Positions 25,969 through 35,163 of a stretch of DNA of 58,573 nucleotides are shown here, in pieces (position 1 is the stretch's first letter; each line of letters opens with the position of its first letter). The notes under the pieces are model-generated. The model was not told the DNA's origin. It did not search any database and saw only the letters and a list, made by a program, of their open reading frames with translations. The DNA lies in contig NZ_FPJO01000036.1 of the NCBI RefSeq assembly GCF_900119365.1, positions 1-58,573 of the forward strand, given 5' to 3'. The translations under genes and the position numbers were made by a program. The DNA comes from Streptomyces atratus (GTDB taxonomy: Bacteria; Actinomycetota; Actinomycetes; Streptomycetales; Streptomycetaceae).

Positions 25969-28900
25969 GTGACGGACGCAGGGGACGTACAGAGCGTGAC
26001 GCAGGCCCCGGGATGGGCCCGGCGGCTGTGCGGCTACGCATGGCGCTACCGGCGCAACGTGCTGCTGGCGCTCGGCTCGTCGCTCGCGGGCATGGCGGTG
26101 ATGGCCCTCGTCCCGCTGATCACCAAGGTGATCATCGATGACGTCGTCGTCGACCGCACGCGGTCCCTCGCCGTCTGGACCGGGCTCCTCATAGTCGCCG
26201 CCGCGCTGGTGTACGTGTCCACGTACATCCGCCGGTACTACGGCGGCCGGCTCGCCCTCGACGTGCAGCACGATCTCCGTACCGAGATGTACGGAACGAT
26301 CACCCGCCTCGACGGGAAGCGGCAGGACGAGCTGTCCACCGGCCAGGTCGTCGGGCGCGCCACCAGCGACCTTCAGCTGATCCAGGGGCTTCTGTTCATG
26401 CTCCCGATGACGATCGGGAACGTACTGCTCTTCATCATCTCCCTGGTGATCATGGCGTGGCTCTCGCCGCTGCTCACCCTGGTCGCGATCGCCGTGGCCC
26501 CCGCCCTCTGGTTCATCGCCCGCCGCTCCCGCTCCCGGCTCTTCCCCGCCACCTGGTACGCCCAGGGGCAGGCCGCCGCCGTCGCCGGAGTCGTCGACGG
26601 GGCCGTCTCCGGAGTCCGGGTCGTCAAGGGGTTCGGACAGGAGGAGCAGGAGACCGGCAAGCTGCGCGAGGTCGGGCGGAAGCTGTTCGCCGGGCGGCTG
26701 CGGACCATCCGGCTGAACTCCCGCTACACCCCCGCCCTCCAGGCCGTCCCCGCGCTCGGCCAGGTCGCGATGCTGGCCCTCGGCGGCTGGCTCGCCACCC
26801 GGGGCGAGATCACCCTCGGTACCTTCGTCGCGTTCTCCACCTATCTCGCCCAGCTCGTCGGCCCGGTCCGGATGCTCGCCATGGTCCTCACCGTCGGACA
26901 GCAGGCCAGGGCCGGCGTCGAGCGCGTACTGGAACTCATCGACACCGAGCCGACCATGAAGGACGGCACCAAGGAACTCCCGGCCGACGCCCCCGCCAGC
27001 GTCGAGTTCGACGACGTACGGTTCGGCTACGACGCCGAGCGCCCCGTCCTCGACGGGTTCTCGCTGACCATCGAGCCCGGCGAGACCGTCGCCGTCGTCG
27101 GCGCGTCCGGCAGCGGGAAGTCCACCGTCTCGCTGCTGCTGCCCCGCTTCTACGACGTGACGCACGGCGCCGTCCTGGTCGGCGGCCACGACGTCCGCGA
27201 GCTGACCCACGAGTCCCTGCGCGCCGCCATCGGCCTCGTACCGGAGGACAGCTTCCTGTTCTCCGACACCGTCCGCGCCAACATCGCCTACGGATTCCCC
27301 GACGCCACCCGGGAACAGATCGAGGAGGCCGCCCGCGCCGCCCAGGCCGACCGGTTCATCGCGGACCTGCCCGAGGGTTACGACACCAAGGTCGGCGAGC
27401 ACGGACTCACCCTCTCCGGCGGCCAGCGCCAGCGCGTCGCGCTCGCCCGCGCCATCCTGACCGACCCCAGGCTGCTCCTCCTCGACGACGCCACCTCCGC
27501 CGTCGACGCCCGCGTCGAGCACGAGATCCACGAGGCGCTGCGCCAGGTGATGGCCGGGCGGACCACCCTGCTGATCGCCCACCGCCGCTCCACCCTCGGC
27601 CTCGCCGACCGGATCGCCGTCCTGGAGAACGGCCGGCTCGCCGACATCGGCACCCACGAGGAGCTGGAGCGCCGCTCCCCGCTCTACCGGCGGCTGCTCA
27701 CCGACCCCGACGAGCTGGGCGGCACCTCGCCCGGTCACCACCGGCCGACCCCCGCCGTCGGCACCACCCCCGAGGACGAGCGCGCGCTCCAGGAGGAGCT
27801 GGACGCCGAGTTCGACGCCGAGCGCGGCATCAGCCCCCACCTGTGGGTCCGCAAGGAGGAGCCGCGCGACACCGGCGCGGCCGGCATGCCCGCCACCCCC
27901 GAACTGCTCGCCCAGGTCGAGGCGCTGCCGCCCGCCACCGACACCCCTGACATCGACGAGGCACGGGCCGTCGGCGCCGAGGACTCCTACGGGCTGCGCA
28001 GGCTGCTGCGCGGCTTCGGACTGCCGCTGCTGGTGAGCCTGGTACTGGTCGCGGTCGACGCGGGCGCCGGTCTGCTGCTGCCGGTGCTGATCCGGCACGG
28101 CATCGACCAGGGCGTCTCGCAGCTGGCGCTCGGCGCCGTCTGGGCGGCCTCCGCGCTGGCCCTCGTGGTCGTCCTCGTGCAGTGGGCCGCCCAGATCGGC
28201 GAGACCCGGATGACGGGCCGCACCGGCGAACGGGTGCTGTACTCACTGCGGCTGAAGATCTTCGCGCAGCTGCAGCGGCTCGGCCTGGACTACTACGAGC
28301 GCGAGCTGACCGGCCGGATCATGACCCGGATGACGACGGACGTGGACGCGCTGTCGACGTTCCTGCAGACCGGACTGGTCACGGCCTTCGTCTCCGTCGT
28401 CACCTTCTTCGGCATCATGGTCGCGCTGCTGGTCCTCGACGTACAGCTGGCCCTCGTCGTCTTCACGACGCTGCCGCTGCTGGTCATCGGAACGTTCTTC
28501 TTCCGCCGCAAGAGCGTGAAGGCGTACGAGCTGGCCCGCGAACGCATCAGCGTGGTCAACGCCGACCTCCAGGAGTCCGTCTCCGGGCTGCGGATCGTGC
28601 AGGCCTTCGGCCGCGAGGCCGACGGCGCCGGCCGGTTCGCGGAGCGCAGCGACCACTACCGCGAGGCCAGGGTCCGCGGCCAGTGGCTGATCTCGGTCTA
28701 CTTCCCGTTCGTGCAGCTGCTGTCCTCGGTGGCTGCGGCCGCCGTCCTGATCGTCGGCGCGGGCCGGGTCGACAACGGCACGCTCACCACCGGTGCGCTG
28801 GTCGCCTACCTCCTCTACATCGACCTGTTCTTCGCCCCGGTGCAGCAGCTCTCCCAGGTCTTCGACGGCTACCAGCAGGCCACCGTCTCCCTCGGCCGCA

Positions 28901-29724
28901 TCCAGGAGCTGCTGCGCGAGCCGACCTCCACCGACGCCGCTGACGAACCGCTGGACGTGCTGTCGCTGCGCGGCGAGATCGCCTTCGAGGACGTGTCCTT
29001 CGCGTACGGCTCCGGTGACGATGCCGAGGAGGCCCTCAGCGGCGTCGACCTGCGGATACCGGCCGGCCAGACGGTCGCGTTCGTCGGCGAGACCGGCGCG
29101 GGGAAGTCCACCCTCGTCAAGCTCGTCGCCCGGTTCTACGACCCGACGGGCGGCCGGGTCACGGCGGACGGCACCGATCTGCGCCGCCTGGACCTCACCG
29201 CGTACCGGCACCGGCTCGGAGTCGTGCCGCAGGAGGCGTACCTCTTCGCGGGCACGGTCCGCGACGCCATCGCCTACGGGCGGCCCGAGGCCACCGACGC
29301 CGAGGTGGAGGCGGCGGCGAGGGCGGTCGGCGCCCATGACATGATCGCCACCCTGGACGGCGGCTATCTGCACGAGGTCGCCGAGCGGGGCCGCAACCTC
29401 TCGGCCGGTCAGCGCCAGCTGATCGCGCTGGCCCGCGCCGAACTCGTCGACCCGGACGTCCTGCTGCTCGACGAGGCGACCGCCTCCCTGGACCTGGCCT
29501 CCGAGGCCCTGGTCAACCAGGCGACCGACCGGCTCACGGGCCGCCGCACCACCCTGGTCGTCGCCCACCGGCTGACCACGGCCGCCCGTGCCGACCGGGT
29601 CGTGGTGATGGACCACGGCCGGGTCGTCGAGGACGGCACGCACGACGAACTCCTGGCCAGGGACGGGCATTACGCCGTGCTGTGGCGCACCTTCATCGGG
29701 GAGGACGAGCCCGCCGGGGTGTGA
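25969..29724 (+). CDS. Fused heterodimer-type ABC exporter (TMD-NBD-TMD-NBD)
   Basis: A 1251-residue type IV ABC exporter in one chain. The first half has six helices (about 25-310) and NBD1 with Walker A GASGSGKST (Lys384), LSGGQ (482-486) and Walker B LLLLDD, in which catalytic Glu is replaced by Asp507. The second has helices from about 680 and NBD2 with Walker A GETGAGKST (Lys1046), a degenerate LSAGQ (1144) and normal Walker B LLLDEA (Glu1169). So one ATP site is catalytic and the other degenerate, as in BmrCD/TM287-288, usually two polypeptides. GTG 25969 follows GGGAGG. Likely exports drugs, lipids or peptides. Confidence 0.94.
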   Translation: MTDAGDVQSVTQAPGWARRLCGYAWRYRRNVLLALGSSLAGMAVMALVPLITKVIIDDVVVDRTRSLAVWTGLLIVAAALVYVSTYIRRYYGGRLALDVQHDLRTEMYGTITRLDGKRQDELSTGQVVGRATSDLQLIQGLLFMLPMTIGNVLLFIISLVIMAWLSPLLTLVAIAVAPALWFIARRSRSRLFPATWYAQGQAAAVAGVVDGAVSGVRVVKGFGQEEQETGKLREVGRKLFAGRLRTIRLNSRYTPALQAVPALGQVAMLALGGWLATRGEITLGTFVAFSTYLAQLVGPVRMLAMVLTVGQQARAGVERVLELIDTEPTMKDGTKELPADAPASVEFDDVRFGYDAERPVLDGFSLTIEPGETVAVVGASGSGKSTVSLLLPRFYDVTHGAVLVGGHDVRELTHESLRAAIGLVPEDSFLFSDTVRANIAYGFPDATREQIEEAARAAQADRFIADLPEGYDTKVGEHGLTLSGGQRQRVALARAILTDPRLLLLDDATSAVDARVEHEIHEALRQVMAGRTTLLIAHRRSTLGLADRIAVLENGRLADIGTHEELERRSPLYRRLLTDPDELGGTSPGHHRPTPAVGTTPEDERALQEELDAEFDAERGISPHLWVRKEEPRDTGAAGMPATPELLAQVEALPPATDTPDIDEARAVGAEDSYGLRRLLRGFGLPLLVSLVLVAVDAGAGLLLPVLIRHGIDQGVSQLALGAVWAASALALVVVLVQWAAQIGETRMTGRTGERVLYSLRLKIFAQLQRLGLDYYERELTGRIMTRMTTDVDALSTFLQTGLVTAFVSVVTFFGIMVALLVLDVQLALVVFTTLPLLVIGTFFFRRKSVKAYELARERISVVNADLQESVSGLRIVQAFGREADGAGRFAERSDHYREARVRGQWLISVYFPFVQLLSSVAAAAVLIVGAGRVDNGTLTTGALVAYLLYIDLFFAPVQQLSQVFDGYQQATVSLGRIQELLREPTSTDAADEPLDVLSLRGEIAFEDVSFAYGSGDDAEEALSGVDLRIPAGQTVAFVGETGAGKSTLVKLVARFYDPTGGRVTADGTDLRRLDLTAYRHRLGVVPQEAYLFAGTVRDAIAYGRPEATDAEVEAAARAVGAHDMIATLDGGYLHEVAERGRNLSAGQRQLIALARAELVDPDVLLLDEATASLDLASEALVNQATDRLTGRRTTLVVAHRLTTAARADRVVVMDHGRVVEDGTHDELLARDGHYAVLWRTFIGEDEPAGV

Positions 29725-29750
29725 GCCGGCGGGCCCGCCCGCCGGCTCAC
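29721..29750. terminator. Bidirectional terminator between convergent genes
   Basis: Perfect 14-bp arms (29721-29734 and 29737-29750) with a 2-nt loop overlap the ABC exporter stop and the stop of the convergent secreted-protein gene. Confidence 0.75.
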
Positions 29751-30253
29751 CGGCCGATGCCGGAGATCTTCCCGTTCCGCAGGTCCGAACGCACGGTCAG
29801 GTACGAGTACGTGGGGTGCTCGCCACCGCTCCAGGTGAGCCGCACCGTCGACCAGGTGTGGCCGGCGGCGCTGTCGCCCGGGGTGACCCGGAAGGCGAGC
29901 GGGGTGTTCTGGGCGCGGAGCACCCCGTCCGCGTGGTTGCGCTGCTCCCAGGTGTTCAGCTCGGAGCGCAGGCGAGGGGTCAGATAGAAGGTTCTCAGGG
30001 CGGTGGCGAGCCGGCCGCCGTCCCCGGCGGAGACGGCATCGATGTAGGCGCCGTAGAAGTGGGCGACCTGTTGGTAGGCGGGGGCGCCGAGGTCGCTGCG
30101 TACCGGCGCCGCGGCCGCCGGGGTCCGCGGTGCCTGCGGGGCCGCCGCGACCGCCGGGACCGCGGCGACGGCGGTGAGGAGAGCGGAGGCGAGCAGCGTC
30201 CGGCCGATGAGGTGTCGGCTGCGGGGGTCCTGTGCGTTGCGGAGTTGAAGCAT
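29747..30253 (-). CDS. Secreted protein of unknown function
   Basis: A 168-residue protein with a Sec signal peptide (basic start RNAQDPRSRH, then LIGRTLLASALLTAVAAVPA and an Ala/Pro-rich cleavage region near residue 37). The mature part starts with helices (YQQVAHFYGAYIDAVSAGDG) and ends in beta-rich sequence (HTWSTVRLTWSGGEHPTYSY), suggesting an NTF2- or DUF3828-like small alpha+beta fold. No Cys and no catalytic motif are recognised. Convergent with the ABC exporter. Confidence 0.72.
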   Translation of the reverse strand: MLQLRNAQDPRSRHLIGRTLLASALLTAVAAVPAVAAAPQAPRTPAAAAPVRSDLGAPAYQQVAHFYGAYIDAVSAGDGGRLATALRTFYLTPRLRSELNTWEQRNHADGVLRAQNTPLAFRVTPGDSAAGHTWSTVRLTWSGGEHPTYSYLTVRSDLRNGKISGIGR

Positions 30254-30463
30254 GACAGTTCCTGCCTTTCGTGTGGCTCTGTCCGGTTGGAGTCATGCTG
30301 TGGCGATTCGGTTGCGCCGGGGACGGAGCGCGCCGAATGCAACCTCCGGATGGTCTCCTGCGTCGTACGCATGTATGCGTATACGCCGATCAAGGGTGTA
30401 AGCGTTCGACTGGTGATGGGGTTGCTGGTGATAAGAGGGACGGAAAAGTCCGGAAAGGCAGAA

Positions 30464-30883
30464 TTGCCCGATGGGGGTGGCGACAGAAGGGGAAACGGCA
30501 ACGGCCGCCGGATGCTGATGTGCTCGGTCGTCCTGCCGCTGGTGGCCGCCCTCGGCCTGGTGCTCGGCGGCCCCGCGGCCGGCCGCGCCGACGCCGCGAC
30601 GGTCTGCGCCGGGCGCCCCGCGAAGACGGTCCCGTTCAAGACCGGCGAGCTGCGCGTCTACAAGAACCGTTCCTACGCCTGCGCGATAGCGGTCGCCAAG
30701 AAGCCGGGCCCGCGCCGGCCGATGTCCGTGACGATCCAGGCGCGTGGCGGCAGCCCCGTCGTCGACAGCGGCAAATACACCAAGCAGGCCGGCCCGGTGA
30801 CGGTCCATGCGCTCAACCGGTGCGTCAGGGCCTCGGCCAGGATCTCGGGGAAGCCGGGCTCCACGGGCTGGATTCTCTGCTGA
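30464..30883 (+). CDS. Small secreted protein with four cysteines
   Basis: About 139 residues. The TTG at 30464 has GGAAAGG five bases upstream and gives a basic N terminus (GGDRRGNGNGRR) before the hydrophobic core MLMCSVVLPLVAALGLVLGG; an ATG at 30512 lacks a ribosome site. The mature part (from about ATVCAGRP) is basic, with Cys in VCAG, YACA, NRCVR and a final Cys, enough for two disulphides. It resembles small secreted actinobacterial proteins, but I cannot name the family. Confidence 0.55.
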   Translation: MPDGGGDRRGNGNGRRMLMCSVVLPLVAALGLVLGGPAAGRADAATVCAGRPAKTVPFKTGELRVYKNRSYACAIAVAKKPGPRRPMSVTIQARGGSPVVDSGKYTKQAGPVTVHALNRCVRASARISGKPGSTGWILC

Positions 30884-30985
30884 CCCGCGGGCCCGGACAC
30901 GCGGTTCCGCCGCGTCGACCGGGTCTGGCGGCACAGGTGCCGCCGCTAGGTTCACGACGACTGTTGTGACTCCTGGGGAGGGCGT

Positions 30986-31111
30986 ATGCGCAAGGCGTTC
31001 ATCGCCCCGGCCGCCGTGCGGGACGACCCGGCGAGGGCGAAGCCGCTCGCGAAGTTCGACGCACGGCTCGACGAGCGGGACGTGATGAACGAGCGCGGGC
31101 TGCGGCCGTAA
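30986..31111 (+). CDS. Small ORF with a strong ribosome site
   Basis: A 41-codon ORF (begins MRKAFIAPAAV, ends NERGLRP) preceded by GGGGAGGG three to four bases before the ATG and followed by a terminator. The product is highly charged with no membrane segment. It could be a real small protein or the start of a lost gene; no family recognised. Confidence 0.4.
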   Translation: MRKAFIAPAAVRDDPARAKPLAKFDARLDERDVMNERGLRP

Positions 31112-31128
31112 CGGTCCCGCGAGCAGGG

Positions 31129-31161
31129 GGAGGGGCTGTGCGCGCGGCGCACAGCCCCTCC
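31129..31161. terminator. Bidirectional terminator before the GH3 gene end
   Basis: Perfect 15-bp arms (31129-31143 and 31147-31161) with a GCG loop, between the small ORF and the convergent GH3 gene. Confidence 0.8.
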
Positions 31162-31171
31162 GTGCTTCCGG

Positions 31172-33025
31172 CTAGTACGTCAGCCCGTAACCGACCGGGT
31201 GCAGCACCCGGGCCGGATCGTCCGCGCGCTGCACCGGGACCGGCAGGGTGCCCCGCGGTTCGGCGCGGCCCGCGATCACCCGGGCGGCGGCCCGCAGTTC
31301 GACATCGGTCCAGGAGTACGTGGCCAGGTTCGCCGCGAACCCGGTTCCGGTCAGCTGGGCGACGTCGTACGGATTGCGGATCGCCACCGTGATCACCGGG
31401 ATGCCGGTGGCCGCCAGCGCGCTCACCAGGGTGCGCTGCGAGCTGGTCGCCGAGACGTTGTACGTCGCCACGACCACCGCGTCCTTGCCCTGTGCGGCCG
31501 CCACCGCCTCGTCGATCTTCGCCTTGGCGGGGGCGGTGCCGGTGGACAGCGCGGTCGCCGCGTACCCCAGTTCGCCGAAGGTGGTGGCCAGCGTGGTGGT
31601 CGGCGGTCCGGTGGTGCCGGAGGGGGAGGCGGGATCGGCGCCGACCACGAGCAGGTTCCGGTGGGAGCGGCGGGAGAGCGGCAGCACCGCGCCCTCGTTG
31701 GCGAGCAGGGTGGTGGTGCGCTCGGCGATCCGGTCGGCGGCGGCGAGATGTGCCCGGGTGCCGACGGTGCGGTCCACCCCCGAGTGGCTGACGAACGGGT
31801 CGTCGAACAGCCCGAGCTTCGTCTTCAGCCGCAGGATGCGCAGGATCGATTCATCAATCCGGGCCTCGCTGATCTCACCGTTCTTCACGGCCTCCAGGAC
31901 GGCGTTCCAGGAGACTTCCAGGCTCGGCGGGTTGAGCAGCTGGTCGACGCCGGCCTTGAGGGCGAGGACCGGCACGCGGTCGTCGCCGTACTTCGTCCGC
32001 ACCCCCTCCATGCCGAGCGAGTCGGTCACCACGACACCGTCGTAGCCGAGCTCCTCGCGCAGGATGCCGGTGAGGATCGGGTGGGACAGCGTCGCCGGAT
32101 CCTCGGCGGGATCCAGCGCCGGGACCACGATGTGCGCGGTCATGATCGAGTCGATGCCCGCGGCGATCGCGGCCCGGAACGGCGGCTCGTCCAGCTCGGC
32201 CCACTGCTCACGGGTGTGGTTGATGACGGGCAGTCCGGTGTGGCTGTCGGTGCTGGTGTCGCCGTGGCCCGGGAAGTGCTTGGCCGTCGAGGCGATGTTG
32301 CTGCTCTGGTACCCCTTCACCTGCGCGGCGACCATGCCGGCCACGGACTGCGGGTCGGAGCCGAAGGAACGTACACCGATCACCGGGTTGGCAGGGTTGA
32401 CGTTGACGTCGGCGTCCGGGGCGTAGTTCTGGTTGATGCCGATCGCGGCCAGTTCGGCGCCCGCGATCTGCCCGGCCCGGCGGGCGTCGGAGCGCGAACC
32501 GCCCGCGCCCAGCGCCATCGCGCCCGGCATCAGGGTGGCGGGCTCGCCGACCCGGCAGACGATGCCGTGCTCCTGGTCGGTGGAGACGAGGAGCGGCAGC
32601 GGGGTGGAGCCGGCGAGCCCCGCGCGCTGGATGCCGTTGGAGAGGTCGGCGATCTGGTGCGGGTCGCGGGTGTTGTGCGCCCAGGCGAAGTAGATGATCC
32701 CGCCGACGTGGTACTTGGCGATCATCTCGGCGGCCGTGCGGACCCCGATCTCGGCCAGGTTGGCGTCGATGTCGGCCTGGTCGGGGTCGGTGGCGGAGTG
32801 CCCGTACACCCGCATCACGAAGAGCTGCCCGACCTTCTCCTCCAGGGTCATCCCGGAGATGATCCGCTTGAGGCGCTTGGTGGTGGCGGCTGAGTTGTGC
32901 TGTCCGCTGCTCGCGGACCGCTGGGCGGCGACCGCGCCGGGCGCGAGGCCCGCGCCCGTGACGGCGGCGACTGCCGTCGCGGCGGTGGCGGTGAGCAGGG
33001 TGCGTCTGGAGGTGCGGTGGTGCAC
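31172..33025 (-). CDS. Tat-exported GH3 beta-N-acetylglucosaminidase (NagZ type)
   Basis: A 617-residue secreted glycoside hydrolase family 3 enzyme. The N terminus HHRTSRRTLLTATAATAV is a twin-arginine signal. The barrel domain has the KHFPGHGDTSTDSH motif, where Asp260/His262 form the Asp-His dyad that serves as acid/base in NagZ enzymes, and the nucleophile Asp335 in VVVTDSLGME. A C-terminal GH3_C-like domain (about 400-617) follows, as in Bacillus NagZ. It likely releases N-acetylglucosamine from peptidoglycan or chitin fragments. GTG 33025 follows GAAGGAG. Confidence 0.88.
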   Translation of the reverse strand: MHHRTSRRTLLTATAATAVAAVTGAGLAPGAVAAQRSASSGQHNSAATTKRLKRIISGMTLEEKVGQLFVMRVYGHSATDPDQADIDANLAEIGVRTAAEMIAKYHVGGIIYFAWAHNTRDPHQIADLSNGIQRAGLAGSTPLPLLVSTDQEHGIVCRVGEPATLMPGAMALGAGGSRSDARRAGQIAGAELAAIGINQNYAPDADVNVNPANPVIGVRSFGSDPQSVAGMVAAQVKGYQSSNIASTAKHFPGHGDTSTDSHTGLPVINHTREQWAELDEPPFRAAIAAGIDSIMTAHIVVPALDPAEDPATLSHPILTGILREELGYDGVVVTDSLGMEGVRTKYGDDRVPVLALKAGVDQLLNPPSLEVSWNAVLEAVKNGEISEARIDESILRILRLKTKLGLFDDPFVSHSGVDRTVGTRAHLAAADRIAERTTTLLANEGAVLPLSRRSHRNLLVVGADPASPSGTTGPPTTTLATTFGELGYAATALSTGTAPAKAKIDEAVAAAQGKDAVVVATYNVSATSSQRTLVSALAATGIPVITVAIRNPYDVAQLTGTGFAANLATYSWTDVELRAAARVIAGRAEPRGTLPVPVQRADDPARVLHPVGYGLTY

Positions 33026-33178
33026 GTGAGCTCCTTCGGCCGTACTCGGGGACGAGGGGTGGTGAAAGAAACTTCCAAGGAGCACGGATATCCAGAAAAT
33101 AACTTCCGGTCAAGGGTCTGGACCGTTTTGAGCACGTCCGGCGTGGCAGAGGTGTCCCGGCGCCCGCCCCGACCCGCC

Positions 33179-34093
33179 TCAGTCCTGCCCCAGCCCCACC
33201 GCGGCGCCGTGCGCCCGCAGCGCGGAGACCGCCGCCGTGATCGCGGGCCGCCGGGCCGCCTCCGTACGCCACAGCGCGTACAGCCGTCGCACCGGTACGG
33301 GATCGAGCGGCACCGCCACCACTCCCGGCGGCAGCTGCCCCCGCCCCAGGCACGGGATCAACGCGACCCCGAGACCGGCGGCCAGCAGCGCCAGCTGGGT
33401 GTGGTTCTCCTCCGCCTGGTGCCGGATGTCCGGCTCGTATCCGGCCGCCCGCAACGTCCGTACGAGCCAGTCGTGGCAGACCGTCCCCGGTGGCTGGCAG
33501 ATCCACCGCTCGCCCGCCAGCTCCTCGCGCCGCACCGCCTCCCGCCCGGCCAGGCGATGCCCCTCGGGCACCAGCAGATCGCAGCGGTCGTCACCGATCA
33601 CCGCCTGCGCCACGCCCTCGGGGGCGGGCAGCGGGGCGATGTCCCAGTCGTGTGCGACCGCCAGATCGATCACGCCCTTGGCCACCAGATCGACCGAGAG
33701 ATGCGGATCGACCTCGGTCATCCGGACGTCCAGGGCCGGGTGGTCCCGGACCAGCTCCGCCAGCACGCCGGGCAGCAGCCCGCGTGCCGCGGAGGCGAAC
33801 GCGCCGATCGACAGCCGCCCGGTCGGCAGCCCCCTGCGCTCCTCCAGCGAGGTCTCGGCGCGCTCCACGATCGCCAGCAACTGCTGGGCCGTCGCCGCCA
33901 GGTGGAGCGCCTCCTCGGTCAGCGCGACCCCGCGCCCGCGGCGCTCCAGCAGTGTGGTGCGGGTCTCCCGCTCCAGCTTGGTGATCTGCTGCGAGACCGC
34001 CGACGGGGTGTAGCCGAGGGCGGCGGCGGCCCCCGCGACGGAGCCGTGGACGAAGACGGCGTGCAGGGCGCGCAGCCGGGCCAGATCGAGCAC
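33179..34093 (-). CDS. LysR-family regulator
   Basis: A 304-residue LysR regulator: N-terminal HTH (LDLARLRALHAVFVHGSVAG, then GYTPSAVSQQITKLERE) and a periplasmic-binding-like effector domain from about residue 85 (GRLSIGAFASAARGLLP). The GTG at 34093 has an excellent GGGAGG five bases upstream; an ATG 18 codons earlier does not. It is divergent from a DMT exporter and likely controls it, the common LysR/EamA arrangement. Confidence 0.88.
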   Translation of the reverse strand: MLDLARLRALHAVFVHGSVAGAAAALGYTPSAVSQQITKLERETRTTLLERRGRGVALTEEALHLAATAQQLLAIVERAETSLEERRGLPTGRLSIGAFASAARGLLPGVLAELVRDHPALDVRMTEVDPHLSVDLVAKGVIDLAVAHDWDIAPLPAPEGVAQAVIGDDRCDLLVPEGHRLAGREAVRREELAGERWICQPPGTVCHDWLVRTLRAAGYEPDIRHQAEENHTQLALLAAGLGVALIPCLGRGQLPPGVVAVPLDPVPVRRLYALWRTEAARRPAITAAVSALRAHGAAVGLGQD

Positions 34094-34197
34094 CGGACCT
34101 CCCGTGCCATTCATGGGTGATTCATTAGCGACACTCAATTCCACCATGAAGAAATCCGCGCTGGTGCTACATGGTCGGCGCGGGTGATCCTCGGTCC

Positions 34198-35115
34198 ATG
34201 CGTCCCCTCCACATAGCCCTGGCCGCCCTGGTGGCCGCCGTCTGGGGTGTCAATTTCGTGGTCATCGAGGTCGGCCTCGGGCACTTCCCGCCGCTGCTCT
34301 TCTCCGCCCTGCGCTTCCTGGTCGCCGCGCTGCCCGCGGTCTTCCTCGTCGGCCGGCCCAAGGTCGCGTGGAAGTGGATCGTGGGCGTCGGGCTGGTCCT
34401 CGGGGTGGCGAAGTTCGGCCTGCTCTTCATCGGCATGGACCGCGGCATGCCCGCCGGCCTCTCGTCCCTCGTGCTCCAGGTCCAGGCGGTCTTCACGGCC
34501 CTCTTCGCCGCCGTCGCCCTCGGTGAACGCCCCGGAAAGGTGAGGCTGCTGGGGATGGGAGTGGCCCTCGCGGGCATCGGGGTCGCGGCGGTCGACGAGG
34601 GCGCGGGCGGCCCCGTGCTCGCCTTCGTCCTGGTGATCGCGGCGGCGGCCTGCTGGGGCGTGTCCAACGTACTGACCCGCAAGGCCGCCCCGCCCGACTC
34701 GCTCAACTTCATGGTGTGGGTCTCGACCGTGCCCGTCCTCCCGCTGCTCGGCCTCTCCCTCCTCTTCGAGGGCTGGGACCGCGACAAGGAGGCGCTGGCC
34801 GCGCTGGACTGGAGCGGCGCCGGGATCATCGTCTACGTCGCCTGGATCACCACCGTCTTCGGCTTCGGAGCCTGGGGCTTCCTGCTGCGCCACCACCCGG
34901 CCTCCTCGGTGGCCCCGTTCACCCTGCTCGTCCCGGTCTTCGGGATGTCCTCGGCCGCGCTGCTGCTGGACGAGTCGGTGAGCCCGCTGCGGTGGTGCGC
35001 GGCGGCGCTGCTGGTCGGCGGGGTTGCCCTCACCTCACTGGCGGGGGCGCGGCGCCCGCGCACCCCGGCACCGAAGACGCCGGAGCCGGAGCCGGAGGTG
35101 GCGCGGGCCGCCTGA
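34198..35115 (+). CDS. EamA/DMT-superfamily exporter, divergent from LysR
   Basis: A 305-residue protein with ten predicted helices in two EamA repeats (ALVAAVWGVNFVVIEVGLG; later VIAAAACWGVSNVLTRKA) and an Ala/Pro/Glu-rich cytoplasmic tail. It resembles O-acetylserine/cysteine-type exporters such as EamA. ATG 34198 was taken although no good Shine-Dalgarno precedes it; an in-frame upstream ATG (34171) is less likely. Confidence 0.84.
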   Translation: MRPLHIALAALVAAVWGVNFVVIEVGLGHFPPLLFSALRFLVAALPAVFLVGRPKVAWKWIVGVGLVLGVAKFGLLFIGMDRGMPAGLSSLVLQVQAVFTALFAAVALGERPGKVRLLGMGVALAGIGVAAVDEGAGGPVLAFVLVIAAAACWGVSNVLTRKAAPPDSLNFMVWVSTVPVLPLLGLSLLFEGWDRDKEALAALDWSGAGIIVYVAWITTVFGFGAWGFLLRHHPASSVAPFTLLVPVFGMSSAALLLDESVSPLRWCAAALLVGGVALTSLAGARRPRTPAPKTPEPEPEVARAA

Positions 35116-35163
35116 GCCGGCCGCGTGCCGCCCCCGGCCCCGGCGCTGGGGCTCGGGCGCCGC

